NCBI GenBank assembly: GCA_017501125.1
Contig: JAFVXN010000187.1
Location: 1 to 9,627 of the forward strand
Origin: Clostridia bacterium
Lineage (GTDB): Bacteria > Bacillota > Clostridia > Christensenellales > Borkfalkiaceae
DNA: 9,627 bases
Direction: 5' to 3'
The stretch's first letter is position 1; each line of letters starts with the position of its first letter. The position numbers and the translations under genes were made by a program. This document shows, in pieces, positions 7,801 through 9,627 of this stretch. The notes under the pieces were generated by a model. That model worked only from the letters and a program-made list of their open reading frames with translations. It had not been told where the DNA came from and made no database searches.

Positions 7801-8844
7801 GTAATCGCCCAGGTGAATCTCGCGCATATAGGTACTGCCAATAAAGACGTTCTTCCCGATCGTCAACGCCTCTTCATCGTCGACGGGCGAGGTGATTTTT
7901 ACCGTCCTCAACGAATAAGTCGCCCAGAACGCGTTATCACCGATTGTCTTTAAGTCGTACGCCGTCACACTCTCCAATTTGCCACAATTAGCAAAGGCGT
8001 TTTTCTCAATGGCGTTTTGACCTTGCAACTCTACGCTCTTTAACTCTCCACAACGATTGAACGCGTCCTCGGGTACGGTCAACCCAGCCGCTATGGTGAC
8101 GTGTTTAATGGCGGTGTTGCCGTCGAAGGCGCCCGCCTGTATCCCGACGACGGGGTGTCCGTCAATCTCCGCAGGCAGGTACACGTTGTCCGCACCCACG
8201 CCGACGCTACCGACGATTTCCACCGCGCCACCTTCGCCGTATACGCCGTCTACGCATTGATAAACGACGTTGTTGAGGACGAATCTTTCGCCCTTTTCAT
8301 AGTTAAAAATATGTACGAGCGTAAGTGCCGTCGTCGCCGCAACCGCCGCACCGATAGCAAATCCGATAAATACGGGACGTCTAAATTTTCTACGCGAAAC
8401 GCGCATTCCGCTTTTACCCGCTTTTTCGCGCACCTGCGACTCGGATAACTTTTCCCGCTGTTTTTTCTCGTCGAAAAAGACGAATTCCCCGTCCGCACCC
8501 AACGCATAGACGAAATCGCCCACTTCCGCGCGCAAAACGCTCACCCGCACGTCCACGCAGGACGGGGGCAAACCAATCGGCTTTTTGAGTAGGATTTTAT
8601 CGTCCGTCTCCGACATTTTTTTCCATTCCTTGACCGTCACGCCAAGGTCGTTGCCCTTTGCATCGAAACAATCTATCTGTAAAGACAGCGCAGTCAAAGG
8701 CTCTTGGACGCATTTTTGCAACTCCAAAAGCAACATACGACGTTTGAATTTGCGGACGATAAGATACCGCTTGACAAGCACCGCGCTGCTCGTCTGCGGA
8801 TACGCATATTCGCCCTTGGATATTACGTTATATTTCCCAGCCAT
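4861..8844 (-). CDS. BspA-type leucine-rich-repeat membrane protein
   Basis: A 1327-aa type II single-pass protein. Residues about 20-112 form a cytosolic beta domain resembling that of gene 1. A charged linker and a basic SRRKFRRP stretch lead into one helix (about 157-179), and positive-inside logic puts the rest outside the cell. The ectodomain carries about 29 TpLRR (LRR_5, BspA-like) repeats of 22-24 residues with the usual AF-x2-C-x2-L core, running from about residue 225 to 1110. Residues 1135-1203 hold a Cys/His-rich module with CPDC at 1177-1180 and CSRC at 1200-1203, a common tail of such proteins. Residues about 1206-1327 are beta-rich and unrecognised. There is no sortase motif, so the N-terminal helix is the anchor. 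In this family the repeats usually bind protein or glycan at the surface, so a receptor or adhesin role is likely and the ligand is unknown. Confidence 0.92.
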   Translation of the reverse strand: MAGKYNVISKGEYAYPQTSSAVLVKRYLIVRKFKRRMLLLELQKCVQEPLTALSLQIDCFDAKGNDLGVTVKEWKKMSETDDKILLKKPIGLPPSCVDVRVSVLRAEVGDFVYALGADGEFVFFDEKKQREKLSESQVREKAGKSGMRVSRRKFRRPVFIGFAIGAAVAATTALTLVHIFNYEKGERFVLNNVVYQCVDGVYGEGGAVEIVGSVGVGADNVYLPAEIDGHPVVGIQAGAFDGNTAIKHVTIAAGLTVPEDAFNRCGELKSVELQGQNAIEKNAFANCGKLESVTAYDLKTIGDNAFWATYSLRTVKITSPVDDEEALTIGKNVFIGSTYMREIHLGDYVAYEADSPLFPEVVKVDKLYLKNYNSSAYELATDKTIYELVDADANIGELEIGTTDAIPAEFVKSNPHLTKVKIGEMGEMTVGDYAFYDCYQLTDISLPGKATAVGAYAFAQTKISSFDFTALNSLGNDAFSGCAKLEEVNFGASTLETISAFAFEGCVGVKELRLPSGLKSIGVGAFRRNTSLRSLALPSGLQTVGNEAFAEGINLRYASIPESALSVSSDVFKDCYRLHEIETLSAAVNIEPFADDGLGKYAIVVYTSATQDRIEKVESNDLVFGFAAGEWYAMEYKGAATECVFPDSVQEAGYVLTDYLFYDCKGLTKVSLTDKATRLEEYVFKGSEVGEVLFQGDSALTFSADAFSESAVAKIDFAERAFETVEAETFTDCAFLQEVSFPSALKRIGANAFAECMHLKKVVCEGIVRVEEKAFYNCIRLSQFTFGDDLLTVGVSAFNGCSLLGGTLSCEKLEEVNDLAFAGCGLEKIVDCTKLNKIGRAAFDANVNLTEVSGCDSLSVVDATAFYSCYNLKTLELPDSLTSIGVGAFMYCQSLTSVDIPEGITSIAISTFSGCVKLEKVYLPTTLTAIGEDAFTDCDALHEVYNLSSLPLVCDSTTYGKVAYNAVAIHDDRADALERTTIGGIVYKYSAEVCAIVDCVQELDTVTIDFQDFTADRYVVARYAFKANAAIATLKIGEKVDEIRTYAFPNAYYLERVQFAAADSLSVKKDVFQECHALTSIIVSTGLGGIESGAFRGTRGMITIYYEGTQSSWNNSGVYRYRFDTWTSTYYYDACAHYDKQWKYTDGQVDASNKEFSIVTYDPAPTCTTSGVMIQSCPDCSEKKSVVVSQYGHDLIDGECSRCDYFRFSVNQATVTGLAGTLSVANDEEHPFDLFEKSFYYIYAPSGTNFTSTLTITAERDLYLSYSCYKPLPAVTVTVQKGASTVALGARIRLLKGESLTITCSVPESFVGDASRIYFYNISVCSE
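5235..5444 (-). other. Cys/His-rich zinc-ribbon-like module of the LRR protein
   Basis: Residues about 1134-1203 include C1135, H1137, C1167, the pair C1177/C1180 (CPDC), H1193 and the pair C1200/C1203 (CSRC). Two CxxC pairs about 20 residues apart suggest a small metal-binding or disulfide-stabilised fold. The phrases PTCTTSG and YGH before the last pair match modules that commonly follow BspA repeats. Confidence 0.55.
5560..8172 (-). repeat. TpLRR array, about 29 repeats in four blocks
   Basis: The AF-like core recurs at residues 239, 261, 283, 305 and 333; then 434, 457, 478, 502, 525, 548 and 571; then thirteen times from 660 to 934 at 21-24 residue steps; and finally 1024, 1047, 1071 and 1094. 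The blocks are separated by non-repeat islands at about 340-430, 580-655 and 945-1020. The last two islands share a (G)K-x-AY/YA-x-V start followed by a D/T-rich segment. Repeats differ at the DNA level, so this is an old array and not a recent expansion. Confidence 0.85.
8509..8787 (-). other. Cytosolic beta domain, copy B (gene 2)
   Basis: Residues about 20-112 of the LRR protein, on the cytosolic side of its membrane helix. It has the pattern KRYL, basic stretch, strand ending in DCFDAKGNDLG, VTVKE, GLPPS and a final strand ending in RAE. This parallels the loop domain of the 231-aa protein. The shared module suggests the two proteins meet at the inner face of the membrane, or descend from one precursor. 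Confidence 0.55.
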
Positions 8845-8847
8845 TTC

Positions 8848-9543
8848 TTACTCCGTCCAAACTTTTTTTCTTCCTCGTATAAGTATCGCTATCAGACACA
8901 CCAACACGTTGACGAGGCACACTCCCACGAGCATTCCCGCCGTCACCAGCGCACTCACGCCGTCCATAATAATCAATTCTCTAAAGACACCGCCGAAGAT
9001 GTTGGCAAAACACACCTTGACGCACAGCGTCTCTACCACCACGCACAACGTACTCCAAAAGAGGAACGCCAGCGCGTGTTTTGCCTTGACCTTTGCCGTC
9101 ATCGGCACGGGAAGTTTTTCAGCGTCCACCGCCGTCACCGTCAAGCCGACGTAAGAAGTCGAGGCTGGTAAATCAACGGGCGAGGTAATTCCCATATCCT
9201 CCACCTTTTCCTTCACCGTCAAGACCGTCACCAATTCGTCTCGATTGTTAAAGACGGCGACGTCGTAGGCAAGATAGGAGATATCATCACCCAGTTTGCA
9301 TGCCAGTTGCTTTTTGTCGCCCCGTTCGGAAAGAAGATATTGCTTAATATATTTTCGATACTCCATCGCGGGCTCGTACACGATCGTACGCCCGTTCTTT
9401 TCTTCCACCGCCTTAATCCCTCGGTCTCGAGTTTTGGTCAGCGTGTACCTCGTCTTCAAGTATTTTTTCGGCAATACGACCGCAGCGACGACAATCGCCA
9501 CCGTCAACACCAATACCAATAAAACTATCCAAAGCGCTATCAT
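8848..9543 (-). CDS. Three-helix membrane protein with cytosolic beta domain
   Basis: I do not recognise a named family for this 231-aa protein. An N-terminal hydrophobic helix (about residues 3-24) is followed by KK and other basic residues, so the next part should be cytosolic. A soluble domain of about 130 residues follows, then two more helices (about 157-178 and 197-222) and a basic C-terminus (RGRKK), also predicted inside. Residues about 62-143 resemble the N-terminal cytosolic domain of the next protein: Tyr-Leu, then a predicted beta strand ending in a Phe followed by Asn or Asp, then a shared VTVKE or LTVKE, then DLP or GLP and a closing strand ending in AE. It opens the operon, 3 bases before the LRR gene, so a scaffold or partner role for that receptor is likely but unproven. 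Confidence 0.85.
   Translation of the reverse strand: MIALWIVLLVLVLTVAIVVAAVVLPKKYLKTRYTLTKTRDRGIKAVEEKNGRTIVYEPAMEYRKYIKQYLLSERGDKKQLACKLGDDISYLAYDVAVFNNRDELVTVLTVKEKVEDMGITSPVDLPASTSYVGLTVTAVDAEKLPVPMTAKVKAKHALAFLFWSTLCVVVETLCVKVCFANIFGGVFRELIIMDGVSALVTAGMLVGVCLVNVLVCLIAILIRGRKKVWTE
8851..8858 (-). promoter_or_regulatory. Ribosome binding site inside the end of gene 1
   Basis: GGACGGAG ends 6 bases before the ATG of the LRR gene and overlaps the last codons of the preceding gene. Its stop TAA lies between the site and the start codon. This layout favours translational coupling of the two proteins. Confidence 0.7.
9115..9360 (-). other. Cytosolic beta domain, copy A (gene 1)
   Basis: Residues about 62-143 of the 231-aa protein. 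Alternating hydrophobic patterning suggests a beta sandwich. The sequence lines up with residues about 20-112 of the next gene product, including a YLxxx basic stretch, an F-N/D turn, a TVKE motif and an LPxS turn. Domains of this style recur at the front of zinc-ribbon and LRR proteins of Bacillota as I recall them, but I cannot name the family. Confidence 0.55.
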
Positions 9544-9546
9544 ACT

Positions 9547-9552
9547 TCCTCC
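9547..9552 (-). promoter_or_regulatory. Ribosome binding site of the first gene
   Basis: GGAGGA lies just 3 bases before the ATG (GGAGG with 4). This is closer than the 6-7 bases seen before the other three genes. No other in-frame Met lies nearby and the hydrophobic helix begins at residue 2, so the start is kept. Confidence 0.7.
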
Positions 9553-9574
9553 GTTTTTATAAAACGCCTAATAT

Positions 9575-9580
9575 AATATA
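9575..9580 (-). promoter_or_regulatory. P2 -10 element (TATATT)
   Basis: TATATT matches the consensus at five of six positions and lies 17 bases after the second TTGACA (9603-9598). It would give a start near 9567-9569 and a leader of about 25 bases. The surrounding tract is pure A/T, so a TATA-like hexamer could occur by chance. The exact 17-base spacing from a perfect -35 is the argument for it being real. Confidence 0.5.
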
Positions 9581-9587
9581 TAAATAT

Positions 9588-9593
9588 ATTATA
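9588..9593 (-). promoter_or_regulatory. P1 -10 element (TATAAT), extended type
   Basis: A perfect TATAAT lies 17 bases after the TTGACA at 9616-9611. It is preceded by TGA, which makes an extended -10 (TGnTATAAT). Both hexamers, the spacer and the extended motif all match consensus. Transcription would begin near 9580-9582, giving a leader of about 37 bases before the first start codon. Confidence 0.85.
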
Positions 9594-9597
9594 TCAC

Positions 9598-9616
9598 TGT
9601 CAAATAGGGTTGTCAA
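9598..9616 (-). promoter_or_regulatory. Tandem -35 elements of the operon promoters
   Basis: Two perfect TTGACA hexamers lie on the minus strand at 9616-9611 and 9603-9598, offset by 13 bases. Each has a matching -10 element exactly 17 bases downstream, so they read as two overlapping sigma-A/sigma-70 type promoters driving the four-gene unit. The stretch upstream of the first hexamer is A-rich, but too little of it is in the window to judge an UP element. Confidence 0.8.
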
Positions 9617-9627
9617 CTTTTTAAGCA

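Larger units (their letters stand above)
9571..9594. promoter_or_regulatory. 24-bp A/T palindrome over the -10 region
   Basis: The 24 bases form an inverted repeat with 11-bp arms and only the two central bases unpaired. The palindrome covers both -10 elements and the predicted P1 start site. It could be an operator for a dimeric repressor, or simply a consequence of overlapping TATAAT-like sequences on both strands. Only part of it is transcribed, so it is not a terminator hairpin. Confidence 0.4.

Noticed and set aside
5560..8172. CRISPR-like or tandem DNA repeats
   Set aside because: The 66-72 base periodicity comes from protein repeats with diverged DNA. There are no identical direct repeats with spacers.
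9552..9566. Small hairpin before the first start codon (CGTTTT-ATA-AAAACG)
   Set aside because: Six pairs, mostly A-U, with a 3-base loop would be weak. It overlaps the ribosome site by one base only, so regulation through it is doubtful.
9572..9577. TATAAT on the plus strand as a divergent promoter
   Set aside because: It is half of the A/T palindrome. No -35 is seen 16-18 bases upstream on that strand (ctccgt region), and only about 50 bases of window follow.

Overview
This window is one transcription unit. All four genes lie on the minus strand, are read from about 9543 down to 30, and are separated by only 3, 27 and 19 bases. A very strong consensus promoter sits at the upstream (right) edge. 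No RNA genes, insertion sequences, CRISPR arrays or terminators were seen. The unit may continue past position 1, because no terminator follows the last stop codon. Strong GGAGG-type ribosome binding sites, TTGACA/TATAAT promoter hexamers, TAA stops on all four genes and a BspA-type leucine-rich-repeat protein suggest a Bacillota (Clostridia-like, probably uncultured gut-type) bacterium. This placement is an inference with moderate to low confidence.

In transcription order the genes are as follows. (1) A 231-aa protein with three membrane segments and a small cytosolic beta-rich domain. (2) A 1327-aa single-pass protein. Its cytosolic N-terminal domain resembles the loop domain of gene 1, and its ectodomain has about 29 BspA/TpLRR repeats in four blocks, then a Cys-rich zinc-ribbon-like module and an unrecognised beta-rich tail. 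(3) A 1142-aa fusion of a GH3 glycosidase fold, a two-helix membrane hairpin and a cytosolic AAA+-like domain. (4) A 451-aa AAA+ ATPase of the McrB/MoxR (AAA_5) type, tethered by one N-terminal helix and with its ATPase motifs intact.

The main observation is in gene 3, which looks like a double pseudoenzyme. Its GH3 part keeps the fold landmarks but has Asn where the nucleophile Asp should be, and Arg/Lys where the acid/base Glu segment should be. Its C-terminal domain aligns along its length with the neighbouring ATPase (gene 4), but the Walker A, Walker B and arginine-finger residues are all replaced. Genes 1 and 2 also share a paralogous cytosolic domain.

Taken together, the operon appears to encode a membrane-bound assembly: an LRR surface receptor or adhesin, a small membrane partner with a matching cytosolic domain, an active AAA+ motor, and a catalytically dead AAA+ relative fused to a dead glycosidase fold. 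I do not recognise this combination as a named system. Its function (envelope remodelling, sensing or defence) is not shown by the sequence.
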